In this document: positions 8,999 through 17,305 of the stretch, piece by piece
Position numbering within the stretch: position 1 is the first letter of the stretch
How the letters are laid out: each line of letters opens with the position of its first letter
Source of the DNA: Nostoc sphaeroides
Lineage (GTDB): Bacteria; Cyanobacteriota; Cyanobacteriia; Cyanobacteriales; Nostocaceae
Direction: 5' to 3'
DNA length: 64,000 nt
NCBI RefSeq assembly: GCF_003443655.1
Contig: NZ_CP031941.1
Span: 119,501 to 183,500 of the forward strand
Program-made: the position numbers and the translations under genes
Notes under the pieces: model-generated
The model's input: the letters and a program-made list of their open reading frames with translations, nothing else
What the model was told of the DNA's origin: nothing
Database searches by the model: none

Positions 8999-9826
8999 AT
9001 GGTAATTCAAATCCCCAAGGAAACTAGCCCGCGTCCATTTTTGAAGTGGGCAGGGGGTAAAAGTAGGTTGATACAGCAATATATTCCTTATTTTCCTAAA
9101 AGTTATAAAAATTACTATGAGCCATTCTTGGGTGGTGGTGCTGTTTTTTTCTATCTCCAACCAAGTACAGCAATTTTAACTGATATTAATGCCGAATTAA
9201 TTAACACTTATTGTTGTGTTAGAGATCGTGTTGAGGAATTAATTTCTCTATTGAAGGAGCATAAAATTCGACATGATAAAGATTATTACTATAGTGTCAG
9301 AAATAACTCTGGTGGTACTGATATAGAAAAGGCTGCTCGTCTAATTTATCTTAACAAGACTTGTTTTAATGGTCTTTATCGAGTTAATTCACAGGGTAAA
9401 TTCAATGTGCCATTAGGCAGATATGAAAATCCAAATATTTGTTCTGAGGTTTTATTAAAAGCTGCCTCAGAAGCGCTTTCTCATGCAGAAATTAAACAAA
9501 CAGATTTTGCTGATGTTCTAAATTATGCCACCAGCAGTGATGATTTTATTTATTTTGATCCACCATACTATCCTGTAAGTGAAACTAGCTATTTTACAGC
9601 TTACAGTAGTTATAGCTTTGCTGAAGATCAGCAAGTTCAACTCAAAGATGTATTTGAAAAATTAGCTGGGCGTGGAGTTAAAGTGATGCTATCTAATTCC
9701 GATTGTGAATTTATTCGCAACCTTTACAGTAGTTTCCATATTCACACTATATCAGCATCTAGGGCAATTAATTCTAATGCCAAAAAACGCGGAAGAATTA
9801 CAGAATTACTAGTAACTTCGTATTAA
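8999..9826 (+). CDS. D12-class N6-adenine DNA methyltransferase
   Basis: 275 residues. Order of motifs: KWAGGK (16-21), the SAM-binding PFLGGGAVF (42-50), TDINAELI (61-68), a target-recognition middle region (80-165) with LNKTCFNGLYRVN, and catalytic DPPYYP (187-192). This order is that of the Dam/DpnII/EcoRV alpha group. These enzymes methylate adenine in short palindromes, often GATC; the target here cannot be read from sequence. Its stop codon overlaps that of a convergent PD-(D/E)XK nuclease gene, which suggests a restriction-modification pair rather than a solitary enzyme. Confidence 0.92.
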   Translation: MVIQIPKETSPRPFLKWAGGKSRLIQQYIPYFPKSYKNYYEPFLGGGAVFFYLQPSTAILTDINAELINTYCCVRDRVEELISLLKEHKIRHDKDYYYSVRNNSGGTDIEKAARLIYLNKTCFNGLYRVNSQGKFNVPLGRYENPNICSEVLLKAASEALSHAEIKQTDFADVLNYATSSDDFIYFDPPYYPVSETSYFTAYSSYSFAEDQQVQLKDVFEKLAGRGVKVMLSNSDCEFIRNLYSSFHIHTISASRAINSNAKKRGRITELLVTSY

Positions 9827-10305
9827 AGATTATTGTTAGACCAAGCAATGAATGAACTTAAATTATGAACAGAGAGAAGATTTTGGTTTAAGACAACTTG
9901 TTTCCTTAACCAGGATACAGCTTGCGGTTTCATACCTCCACCGTCAATTAATACAACTGCTTGTGCAGGATAGCAATTTTGAATATTCAAGTTAAGGTAA
10001 GGAAGTTTTTCATCAACTGAACCGCTCGTTTGCTGCCATTTACACTCAATAATCAGCCCGGAAGAAACGGATGCAGCACCAATAATGTAAAAGTCTACAT
10101 ATATATAGCTCCCATAAATTCCTGTTCCGATATAAACCTGCCTTGCATATCGTTTTGGTATAGTATTCGAGCTTAAAAGGCATCCAAGGCGCTGTTTTTT
10201 TGGTAAATCAAAGCCCACTTGGACATATCCATGACCCAGTAAAGTCCCTTCTACAGCTTTTTCCAAGACATTGCCAGAAGTAACTGCTCTTGCGCCTTGA
10301 GTCAT
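9823..10305 (-). CDS. PD-(D/E)XK-type nuclease, probable restriction endonuclease partner
   Basis: 160 residues from ATG 10305, preferred over an in-frame TTG at 10326 because AGGATAAAG precedes it. The core YVDFYIIG ... GLIIECKWQ gives D71 and E87-x-K89, the PD-(D/E)XK metal site. It is tail-to-tail with the adenine methylase (shared TTAA at 9823-9826). Small size and pairing fit a type II restriction enzyme; I infer that the two genes form one system. Alternatives are a repair or recombination nuclease of the same fold. Specificity is unknown. Confidence 0.7.
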   Translation of the reverse strand: MTQGARAVTSGNVLEKAVEGTLLGHGYVQVGFDLPKKQRLGCLLSSNTIPKRYARQVYIGTGIYGSYIYVDFYIIGAASVSSGLIIECKWQQTSGSVDEKLPYLNLNIQNCYPAQAVVLIDGGGMKPQAVSWLRKQVVLNQNLLSVHNLSSFIAWSNNNL

Positions 10306-10679
10306 CTTTATCCTGATTATCTTCAAAAGGTTTCCTGATTTTAGGATTCCCTGGAAGCAACAGTAAATGCTAGGTTATATAAATTTTTGATTTTTGATGC
10401 ATAAGGCTAGATTGATTAGGTATGAAGTAGGAAAAATTTGGTATTTTTGTAATAAACAAATACAAATGTATTAATAATTTGGATAAAGAACGAGTTACTA
10501 ATTCAGATAATAGTTAAAATAAGAAATTTTTTATATCTCGTGAAAAATTAGATCCCCGACTTCTCGAAGAAGTCGGGGATCTGGACATCGCGCATTTTCA
10601 CAACTCATTTAGGATTGCTATATTACTAATTCAGATAAGAGTTAAAATAAGAAACTTTTTGTATCGGCTCAAAAACGAA
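10306..10679. other. Intergenic region with direct repeat and hairpin
   Basis: Two copies of an about 39-bp sequence (ACTAATTCAGATAA, then AGTTAAAATAAGAAA) at 10494-10533 and 10622-10660, three differences, bracket a perfect hairpin: AGATCCCCGACTTCT, loop CGA, AGAAGTCGGGGATCT at 10550-10582. The hairpin arm is a repeat type often dispersed in Nostoc genomes. It may act as a bidirectional terminator between the nuclease promoter side and the ParE gene end. Confidence 0.7.
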
Positions 10680-10979
10680 CTATTGCAAGCGACTCCGCCA
10701 TTTTTCTGGGTCTTGGGAACAATGGAAAACAGCGTAGATAATAATCTCTTGTTCATTAAACTCGTAAAAAACGACGTAGGGAAAACGCCTGACTGTAGCG
10801 CGGCGATAGGTTTCATGAACAATCTGATATGTGCTGGGGTGACGCTGAATTAAATTCAGGCAGGCATCAATACATCGTAGGAACTGGGCGCCTAACCCAA
10901 ATTCGCGCCCCTCGTACCAGTCATAAGCTTCAATAATGTCTAGTTCTGCGGCTATAAGGATAGTTAAGTTTCTAGCCAT
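10680..10979 (-). CDS. ParE/RelE-family toxin
   Basis: 99 residues. The pattern AAELDIIEAYDWYEGREFGLGAQFL, read in two parts (AELDIIEAYDWYE; GLGAQFLRCIDACL), then RRFPYVVFYEFNEQEIIIYAVFH, is that of the ParE toxin fold. ParE toxins act on gyrase, RelE toxins on ribosome-bound mRNA; sequence alone does not decide. The gene overlaps the end of its antitoxin gene by 8 bp, giving the usual translationally coupled antitoxin-first operon. Confidence 0.88.
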   Translation of the reverse strand: MARNLTILIAAELDIIEAYDWYEGREFGLGAQFLRCIDACLNLIQRHPSTYQIVHETYRRATVRRFPYVVFYEFNEQEIIIYAVFHCSQDPEKWRSRLQ

Positions 10980-11193
10980 GCCGTTGAGAGATTCTGGCTT
11001 TTACATCTTCCCAACTGCTACCAGTGGCCGGGTTTTGTTGATATTCGGCTTTGCGACGGGCTAGTTCTTGTTTCTGCCAATCTAAAACTGGGAGTGCTGC
11101 TGGTGTAGCGGCAATATCATCCCATAAATCTTCTACTAGTTGAAGTTTTTCCGCTCTCGAAAGATTAAAGAGTTCGGGAAATACTGGGTTCAT
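10972..11193 (-). CDS. Antitoxin, addiction-module component family
   Basis: 73 residues: LSRAEKLQLVEDLWDDIA followed by LPVLDWQKQELARRKAEYQ and SWEDVKARI is the signature of the short addiction-module antitoxins that pair with ParE-type toxins. These bind toxin through the C-terminal helix and repress their own promoter. Start ATG 11193; toxin gene begins within its last codons. Confidence 0.88.
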   Translation of the reverse strand: MNPVFPELFNLSRAEKLQLVEDLWDDIAATPAALPVLDWQKQELARRKAEYQQNPATGSSWEDVKARISQRHG

Positions 11194-11309
11194 GGTCTTC
11201 TATGATTTTATTCACCTTAATTATTACACCCTGAAACCGCCATATCTATAACAACATTTCTAATAACTGGAATTTAGCTTGGATGAATTTTAGTTATTTC
11301 GTTTTGACT

Positions 11310-12530
11310 TCAACCTGTCTGTGCCTCACTATGACCGTTGCGAATAGACCATGCTAGTTCTAAAAGTTGAGTCCAGCGTTTTTGTAACTGTTTGGGAGTG
11401 CATTTGATGGTTTTAGCGATCGCAATGTCGTTTTCCCGTGCAGTTTTTAACTGTAATATTTGCTGTTGCTGTTCTGTTAGTTGATTCACAAATATTTCCC
11501 ACTGCTGGGAAGATAAACCCAATTTTTGCTCTAAACCTGCGCCTAACCATTGATGTACCAATTGCCAATGGTGTTGTTTGGCAAACTTTTCTACGTGGTA
11601 TTTAAACCGTTGTTGGAGATAATCGCGCTGACGGCTGGTTAAACCGAGAATTTGGTCAATTTCTGGGGCTGAAAGGTCTTGGAGTTTCAAGCTGAGGTAG
11701 TTCATACAGTCAGATTGTCCTTGAGAATCCAAGTATTTCATCAATTCACTGATGACGCGATCGCGTTCTGACTCTTCTGAGGGATCAAAATTAGTTTGGG
11801 CAATCATCTGCGATCGCAACTGTTGCACTGCCGAGTTACGCTGGTAAGATTCCGCTTCTTCACCCTTAGCAGACTCTACCGCCATTTCAATATCCACGGT
11901 AGTTTCTTGCGGCTGACGACGAGCAAAACCTTGGGCCCGCAAGATAATCAATTGCTGATTTGCACCACCAGGTAAGTTGATCCGGCGTTTAGCATACTGT
12001 TCTGTAAAGGCCATATATTCAGCTAATTGCAGCTGAGTACGCGGCGTATGATCATTAGGTAATTCGTTTTCTCTGCGGAAAGCTTTGATAGCTTCGATAT
12101 AAAATGCTTGTAAAAAATCTTCAATCAGGCTGTAACGAGCCTCAAAACCCAATTCAGAGCCGGATATAGTTACATGACGGTAAACCATAGCACCCAAATT
12201 GCTATGTAATTCTACGCGCCCTTGTTTGGAACCTAGTTGGTAGTAACGTAAGCACTTGTGCATCCGATGCCTTCCCAACGTAAGCTGCCAGGATTTGATT
12301 TCCCCAGATGTTTGGATACGGGAGCTTTTATCGCAAATGCGTTCTACTTCTACCGCTATGCGGTTTGCTAAAGCTTCTACGCACTTGGGTGCTGCTTTCA
12401 CTTGCGCTTGCATTTCGTGACACAGCAATTCAATCAAGGTTTCGCTGCTGCTGTCTGAAAATTCTTCAGTCGAAAGGTGATTATCAAAAATGGGTGTAGA
12501 GTTTGGTAGATTAATGACGTTAGATTTCAT
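11310..12530 (-). CDS. HetZ-family protein (HetZ or HetZ-related)
   Basis: 406 residues from ATG 12530; the upstream in-frame TTG (12581) has no good ribosome site. Recognisable family blocks are GAMVYRHVTISGSELGFEAR, EDFLQAFYIEAIKAFRREN, LAEYMAFTEQYAKRRINLPG, and a C-terminal sigma-like HTH region (LTSRQRDYLQQRFKYHVEKF). HetZ is an early regulator of heterocyst differentiation that acts with HetR. In Anabaena hetZ sits beside patU genes, which are missing here, so a HetZ-related paralogue is at least as likely. It is transcribed on its own after about 390 bp of non-coding DNA. Confidence 0.75.
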   Translation of the reverse strand: MKSNVINLPNSTPIFDNHLSTEEFSDSSSETLIELLCHEMQAQVKAAPKCVEALANRIAVEVERICDKSSRIQTSGEIKSWQLTLGRHRMHKCLRYYQLGSKQGRVELHSNLGAMVYRHVTISGSELGFEARYSLIEDFLQAFYIEAIKAFRRENELPNDHTPRTQLQLAEYMAFTEQYAKRRINLPGGANQQLIILRAQGFARRQPQETTVDIEMAVESAKGEEAESYQRNSAVQQLRSQMIAQTNFDPSEESERDRVISELMKYLDSQGQSDCMNYLSLKLQDLSAPEIDQILGLTSRQRDYLQQRFKYHVEKFAKQHHWQLVHQWLGAGLEQKLGLSSQQWEIFVNQLTEQQQQILQLKTARENDIAIAKTIKCTPKQLQKRWTQLLELAWSIRNGHSEAQTG

Positions 12531-12926
12531 GACTTTTCCAGGGAGTAGTATTGCACCGTAATTACAACGCAGAGACAACAATCAAGGCCAGCCTTGGCTT
12601 ACGAATCTTTAGGCATTCATCCATTAAGGCTTGCCGCATGTAATGCTCACATCTAAAGCTCATATATAAAACTGTAGGAAATACGAGAGAGTTACAGTTA
12701 TGCCAATGTGTCGGTTTTTTCACAAGCCACCACATTGACGCTGGGACATAAGTACCCGCCATTTGCTCAAAGTTGCCAAATCCCTTGCTGTACCAACTTT
12801 TGCCACCATCCTGTTATTGGATCTGTGCCCGTCGTAGACATCGCCTTAAAATATGACAATTTCAAAACTGGAGTCGCTTTTATCACAATTTCCGAAACGG
12901 AGAGGTGCGCCTGTGAAGTGTAATTT
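12531..12926. other. Leader region of the HetZ-family gene
   Basis: About 400 bp between the YrdC-type gene and the HetZ-family ATG, both on minus. No gene is seen; frames on either strand here lack starts and codon bias. Its length suggests that it carries the promoter and a long 5' leader for the HetZ-family gene. I could not identify a confident NtcA or HetR site by eye. Confidence 0.5.
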
Positions 12927-13586
12927 TTATACCCATGCTGCTGCTGCTTCCCAACCTAAACCCCTCCGTATAATTGCTGCTTCGTCTCCGGTCATATCCA
13001 AGATGGTAGATACTTCATAAGTAGGTTCTTCGCCAGTGTCTACAATTATGTCTACCAACTTGTCCAAACGGTCAAATAGCTCTACCCGCGACTGAACAGT
13101 TTCTGGATCTATCCGAATCATGCCATTATCTGCTTCATCTGGTGGCAGATGTGCTGAAGTTGAGATAATCGGATTGCCCAACGCTGCCAGCAACTCCAAA
13201 CACACAATATGGTTTGGTACTCTAATTCCAGTACTTTTCCGCTTGGGGCTTTGCACCAATCGCGGTACTAATTTAGTCGCTGGGAGCAAAAACGTGTATG
13301 GCCCTGGAATCAGGCGTTTCATAATTCGATAGGCTGTGTCACTTACGAAGGCATAAGTTGCCACATTTGAAAGCGAGGGACATAAAAATGTCAGTGGTTT
13401 ATCATTTGCTAGCTGTTTAATTTGCCGCACTCGTTCTACCGCCGACTTGGCATTCAAATCACAACCGATCGCATAGACTGTATCAGTAGGGTAAAGCATG
13501 ACTGCGCCACTAGAAAGCGCCGACTTTATTTCCTCTATTCGGCGAACTTGAGGATTATCCGGATGAACTGGGAAAATTTTTGCCAT
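12927..13586 (-). CDS. L-threonylcarbamoyladenylate synthase family (YrdC/YciO type)
   Basis: 219 residues. The YrdC fold is seen as GAVMLYPTDTVYAIGCD, the KQLANDKPLTFLCPSL nucleotide-binding stretch, PGPYTFLLPATKLVP and PIISTSAHLPPDE. TsaC/Sua5 proteins make threonylcarbamoyl-AMP for t6A37 tRNA modification; the PDNP N-terminus and KxKPL-like DKPLTFLCP resemble the YciO branch, whose role is less certain. The end RRGLGWEAAAAW is typical of cyanobacterial members. Start ATG 13586 abuts an STRR tract. Confidence 0.85.
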   Translation of the reverse strand: MAKIFPVHPDNPQVRRIEEIKSALSSGAVMLYPTDTVYAIGCDLNAKSAVERVRQIKQLANDKPLTFLCPSLSNVATYAFVSDTAYRIMKRLIPGPYTFLLPATKLVPRLVQSPKRKSTGIRVPNHIVCLELLAALGNPIISTSAHLPPDEADNGMIRIDPETVQSRVELFDRLDKLVDIIVDTGEEPTYEVSTILDMTGDEAAIIRRGLGWEAAAAWV

Positions 13587-13589
13587 AAC

Positions 13590-13735
13590 ACGAAGAGTGG
13601 GGAGTGGGGAGTGGGGAGTGGGGGCAGGGGGCAGGGTGCAGGGGAGGCAGGGGAGGCAGGGGGAGCAGGGGAGAATAGTTAATGACTAATGACTAATGAC
13701 TAATGACTAATGACTAATGACTAATGACTAATTTA
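13590..13735. repeat. Two heptamer STRR tracts
   Basis: First AGTGGGG repeated about four times with G-rich derivatives (13595-13670), then TAATGAC repeated about eight times (13680-13733). Heptamer short tandem repeats are characteristic of heterocystous cyanobacteria. The second tract ends 5 bp before the larC start codon, so the larC ribosome site lies in or beside repeat DNA. Confidence 0.9.
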
Positions 13736-13737
13736 TT

Positions 13738-15021
13738 ATGAATAAAATTGCTTATCTTCAATGTCCGACAGGAATTTCTGGTGATATGTGCCTGGGCGCT
13801 TTGGTGAGTTTGGGTGTTCCTGTGGAGTATTTAATTGAAAAACTCAATGGGTTGGGTATTGAACAGGAATATCAGTTAAGGGCAGAATTTGTCCAACGGA
13901 ATGGTCAACAGGCGACTAAAGTCCATGTGGATTTAGTACACGGCCACCACCACCATCACCACGATCGCGAACACAGTCACGATCGCACACGCCACTTGCC
14001 AGAAATAGAGCAGATGATTCTCAAAGCTCAGTTGCCATCACGGGCAGAAGCTTGGAGTTTGGCGGTATTCCGACAGCTAGCAGTCGCAGAAGGGGCGGTG
14101 CATGGGATTTCTCCTGAAAAAGTTCATTTTCATGAGGTGGGTGCTGTAGATGCGATTGTAGATATTGTGGGTACTTGCCTGGGGTTGGATTGGTTGGGCA
14201 TTGAGAGTAATGACGAAGGATTGCCCCTACTTTATTGCTCGGCTTTCCCGACTGGTGGCGGCACTGTTCGGGCTGCACATGGTCAGATGGCAGTACCAGT
14301 ACCAGCAGTATTAAAGCTGTGGGAAATGCGGGGCTGTCCAGTTTATAGCAATGGAATTGACAAAGAACTGGTAACACCAACAGGAGCCGCGATCGCTACT
14401 ACTTTGGCAAGAGATTTTGGTTCACCACCTGCGATCGCTATCAAGCAAATAGGATTGGGAGCAGGAACCATAAATCTACCCATTCCCAATATTTTACGTC
14501 TTTGGGTGGGTGAAAGCGCAAGTTTACAGTCAAATTTCAGTGATTCTGAAGCTACTAGCTCAAATTTGGAAACCATCTCGGTACTAGAAACCCAAATTGA
14601 TGATTTAAATCCACAAGCTATTGGCTATGTGTTTGAGGCTTTATTTGCGGCTGGTGCAGTAGATGTTTTTACCCAAGCGATCGGTATGAAAAAGTCCCGT
14701 CCGGGGATTTTGCTGACTGTGATTTGTCATCCAGAAAATTTACTCAGTTGCGAAGCCGTTATCTTTCGTGAAACTACAACTTTGGGTATTCGGCGAACAA
14801 CTCAGCAACGCGCCATTTTACAACGGGAAATTCAACAAGTGGAAATTGAATATGGCAAAGTGCGCGTCAAGATAGCATGGAAAGGGCAATCACCAGAAAA
14901 AGTTATTGCAAATGTGCAGCCAGAATATGAAGATTGTGCAGACTTAGCTCGAAAACATAATATTCCCTGGCGCGAAATTCAACGGTTGGCGCTACAGCGT
15001 TGGTATTTACTCAACAGCTAA
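13738..15021 (+). CDS. larC: Nickel-pincer cofactor biosynthesis protein LarC
   Basis: 427 residues. Opening YLQCPTGISGDMCLGALVSL, middle HFHEVGAVDAIVDIVGTC, SAFPTGGGTVRAAHG and C-terminal ETQIDDLNPQAIGYVFE identify LarC, which inserts nickel into the pyridinium bis-thiocarboxylate pincer cofactor (established for lactate racemase). A His-rich loop (HGHHHHHHDREHSHD, about 69-83) may bind nickel. The gene is one continuous frame, unlike lactobacilli where a programmed frameshift joins LarC1 and LarC2. No larA, larB or larE is visible nearby. Confidence 0.92.
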   Translation: MNKIAYLQCPTGISGDMCLGALVSLGVPVEYLIEKLNGLGIEQEYQLRAEFVQRNGQQATKVHVDLVHGHHHHHHDREHSHDRTRHLPEIEQMILKAQLPSRAEAWSLAVFRQLAVAEGAVHGISPEKVHFHEVGAVDAIVDIVGTCLGLDWLGIESNDEGLPLLYCSAFPTGGGTVRAAHGQMAVPVPAVLKLWEMRGCPVYSNGIDKELVTPTGAAIATTLARDFGSPPAIAIKQIGLGAGTINLPIPNILRLWVGESASLQSNFSDSEATSSNLETISVLETQIDDLNPQAIGYVFEALFAAGAVDVFTQAIGMKKSRPGILLTVICHPENLLSCEAVIFRETTTLGIRRTTQQRAILQREIQQVEIEYGKVRVKIAWKGQSPEKVIANVQPEYEDCADLARKHNIPWREIQRLALQRWYLLNS

Positions 15022-15032
15022 ATCTCCTCGTT

Positions 15033-15083
15033 TCCTCGTTCCCAGTCGGAGACTGGGAATGCCATCCTCAAGGCTCTGCCTTC
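15033..15083. repeat. REP palindrome, left copy
   Basis: Contains the hairpin TTCCCAGTCGGAGACTGGGAA followed by TGCCATCCTCAAGGCTCTGCC. It is inverted relative to the copy at 15555-15611; together they bracket the RAYT remnant. Confidence 0.85.
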
Positions 15084-15085
15084 CC

Positions 15086-15472
15086 TCACACATCAATCAA
15101 CTCTACCTGTAATAAACCTAGTTCCCCCATGTAACTACGGCAACTAGAATACCGCCAATGTACCGGATCATCCACATAACCACGCCTGACAGGATTGTTG
15201 TGAATATAATCTAACTTTTGTCTAAACATTTCTTCATCTAGAATTGCCTGCGGATGGAAACCTTCTTGCCAAAGTTGATATTCTTGTTTTATCTTATGTT
15301 TTAATTTGTAAAGTTCAAGCTGATTAAGTATGTAGTGAGAATTATTTTTCTCAAGTAAATCAATAATACAGCGAGCCGTGAATGATTTAAAATTTCCTAT
15401 TTCTTTAGATAAACTCGCGGCGGAGGCGATTAGATGGAGATGATTTTCCATAATTACCTTTGCCGAATAGTG
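15086..15472 (-). pseudogene. REP-associated tyrosine transposase (RAYT) remnant
   Basis: The open reading part (ATG 15451 to 15086, 121 residues) holds the HUH motif as IMENHLHLI and the catalytic-Tyr helix as LDYIHNNPVRRGYV, then DPVHWRYSSCRSY. Reading upstream in frame gives GYHYSAKV before a stop near 15485. Full RAYTs have 40-60 more residues before the HUH motif, so the 5' part is missing. Such enzymes process single-stranded REP hairpins; inverted REPs flank this copy on both sides. Confidence 0.8.
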
Positions 15473-15554
15473 GTATCCAATTTATAACTGTGCAGGTGAG
15501 GAAGTGCGGCTGAGTTCCTAGTACGTGGTAGCGGCTGCGTCCCATGATGTTATT

Positions 15555-15611
15555 TGAATTAGAGGCGGAGCCTCTAGGATGGCATTCCCAGTCGGAGACT
15601 GGGAACGAGGG
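15555..15611. repeat. REP palindrome, right copy (inverted)
   Basis: AGGCGGAGCCTCTAGGATGG then CATTCCCAGTCGGAGACTGG and GAACGAGG, the reverse-complement arrangement of 15033-15083 with a few differences. It lies between the RAYT remnant and the end of nnr. Confidence 0.85.
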
Positions 15612-15617
15612 AAATGA

Positions 15618-17204
15618 CTAAGTTAGAGCTTTGATTAAATATTGTGTGAGTGTAAACGCATCTACACCCAATTCAGTACGCTCTTGGGCGGCTATTATAC
15701 CGGCTTGCGAATGCCACCATGCAGCAGTTGCCACAATATCTTCTATGGGAATCTGTTTAGTTGCTGCTTGCACCAACAATCCACCAAGTAGCCCAGTTAA
15801 TACGTCGCCGCTACCACCACGCGCCAAGGCGGGTGTGCTTTCAGGAAGAATCCAAACAGCACGTTGAGGGTTTGCGATCGCAGTTCTCGCCCCTTTCAAC
15901 AATACTATCGCCTTACTTTGCGCGGCTGCTTCCTGTACTGCTTGCACCCTGTCATGTTTGGCATCGGGGACATCAGGAAACAATCGCTCAAATTCGCCAG
16001 TGTGGGGTGTGAGTACTGTTACAGCAAGACGTTTTTTTAATGTGGCGATCGCTCCCATTTGTGCCAAAATATTTAAACCATCGGCATCGAGAATTAGAGG
16101 GCGATCGCTGTTGATCGCTTCTTGGACAATTGGAGTAGCATCTCGTGTTAAACCGGGGCCACAAGCGATCGCATTAAAAGAACTCAGATCGGTTTTTTCT
16201 GGTAGTTGTAGGTGAGCGATCGCTCCAGTTTCCGTCTCTGGACAACCGACAATTAGCGCTTCTGGTAAATGTGACACCAAAAGAGATTTCAGCGATTCGG
16301 GTACAGCGATCGAAAGCATACCCACACCACTAGCCCTAGCACCCAAACCAGTTAAAATTGCTCCACCTGCATAGCGCCGCGAACCACAAATCAGCAGTAA
16401 ATGTCCTTCCTTATATTTATGGGTGACTGGTGGACGGGGTAGGGGTAAATTAGTAAGTGCCGTTGCTGGTGTAATACGTTTAATGCTGGGTGCATCTTTT
16501 AGAACAGCTTCCACATCAGCTAAAGGAATATCAAAATCGATTAACTCAGCTTTGCCGAGATATTCCAGCGCCTGATCTTGGAACAAAGCTAATTTCCATA
16601 AACCCAAGCAAAAAGTGTGAGTGGCACGAATGGCAGTTCCTAATACAACGCCAGTATCGGTGTGTAAACCTGAAGGTATATCAATACTATAAATCGGCAC
16701 AGGCAATTCATTTAACTGATTAATTGCAGAGGCGATGGGATCAGTGAGGTTTCTTTCTAAACCAAACCCAAACAAGCCATCAATCAACAAATCAGAATCT
16801 GGTAATTGCTCAATTGTTTGATAAATTGGAATGCCCAAACTCTGAGCATACTGCAAGTGCTGTGAAGTTAATTCCTTAAGCTTAGAGAAAGGAGAATAAA
16901 TCCAAACTTCATACCCGCGAAAGTGTAATTCACGGGCTACTACTAAAGCATCTCCGCCATTATGACCCGGCCCGACAAGAATTCCAACACGAGATCCCCT
17001 TAAAAATGCTGTGTTTGAAAGGATGTAGCCCCCCTTTTTAAGGGGGGTTGGGGGGATCTCTTGAATGCGACGGGCAATTAATCCTGCCACCTTTTCCATC
17101 AAAGCGACTACAGGCATTCCTGCTGCAAAGATCCGATCTTCAATATCGCGCATCTGCCCAGCAGTCACTATCACTTGGGAAATTTTTTCTTGCCTATTCT
17201 GCAT
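15618..17204 (-). CDS. nnr: Bifunctional NAD(P)H-hydrate epimerase / ADP-dependent dehydratase
   Basis: 528 residues. N-terminal YjeF_N epimerase domain (1-235) with VGPGHNGGDALVVAREL (77-93) and SIDIPSGLHTDTG; C-terminal ribokinase-like dehydratase domain (250-525) with KYKEGHLLLICGS, ACGPGLTRD, LILDADGLNIL, TPHTGEFERL and ARGGSGDVLTG. The enzyme repairs hydrated NADH/NADPH. Oddity: residues about 50-71 (IPPTPLKKGGYILSN...) are encoded by an inserted C/G-run repeat at 16991-17060, between the first helix and the Rossmann core; the frame is kept. Function probably survives because the site is a surface loop, but this is inference. Confidence 0.94.
   Translation of the reverse strand: MQNRQEKISQVIVTAGQMRDIEDRIFAAGMPVVALMEKVAGLIARRIQEIPPTPLKKGGYILSNTAFLRGSRVGILVGPGHNGGDALVVARELHFRGYEVWIYSPFSKLKELTSQHLQYAQSLGIPIYQTIEQLPDSDLLIDGLFGFGLERNLTDPIASAINQLNELPVPIYSIDIPSGLHTDTGVVLGTAIRATHTFCLGLWKLALFQDQALEYLGKAELIDFDIPLADVEAVLKDAPSIKRITPATALTNLPLPRPPVTHKYKEGHLLLICGSRRYAGGAILTGLGARASGVGMLSIAVPESLKSLLVSHLPEALIVGCPETETGAIAHLQLPEKTDLSSFNAIACGPGLTRDATPIVQEAINSDRPLILDADGLNILAQMGAIATLKKRLAVTVLTPHTGEFERLFPDVPDAKHDRVQAVQEAAAQSKAIVLLKGARTAIANPQRAVWILPESTPALARGGSGDVLTGLLGGLLVQAATKQIPIEDIVATAAWWHSQAGIIAAQERTELGVDAFTLTQYLIKALT
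16991..17060. repeat. CCCCCCTT/AAGGGGGG repeat inserted in nnr
   Basis: Starts GAGATCCCCTTAAAAATG and ends GGGGGGTTGGGGGGATCTC, so the ends are inverted (GAGATCCCC/GGGGATCTC). The internal CCCCCCTTTTTAAGGGGGG hairpin is the same family as the intergenic repeat at 41691-41766. It contributes about 22 residues to the nnr product. Confidence 0.85.
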
Positions 17205-17305
17205 CAGTCCTAAGTCCTGTTAGCGGATAGCTATGGTTTAGCCAGTGCTGAGTTATGAGTTTTAGGGTAACTGAAACTTTAGCAGATTTCACACAATTAT
17301 ATTTA

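Noticed and set aside
13680..13735. Tandem repeats considered as a CRISPR array
   Set aside because: Heptamers without spacers are STRRs; no cas genes or 30-bp spaced repeats occur in the window.
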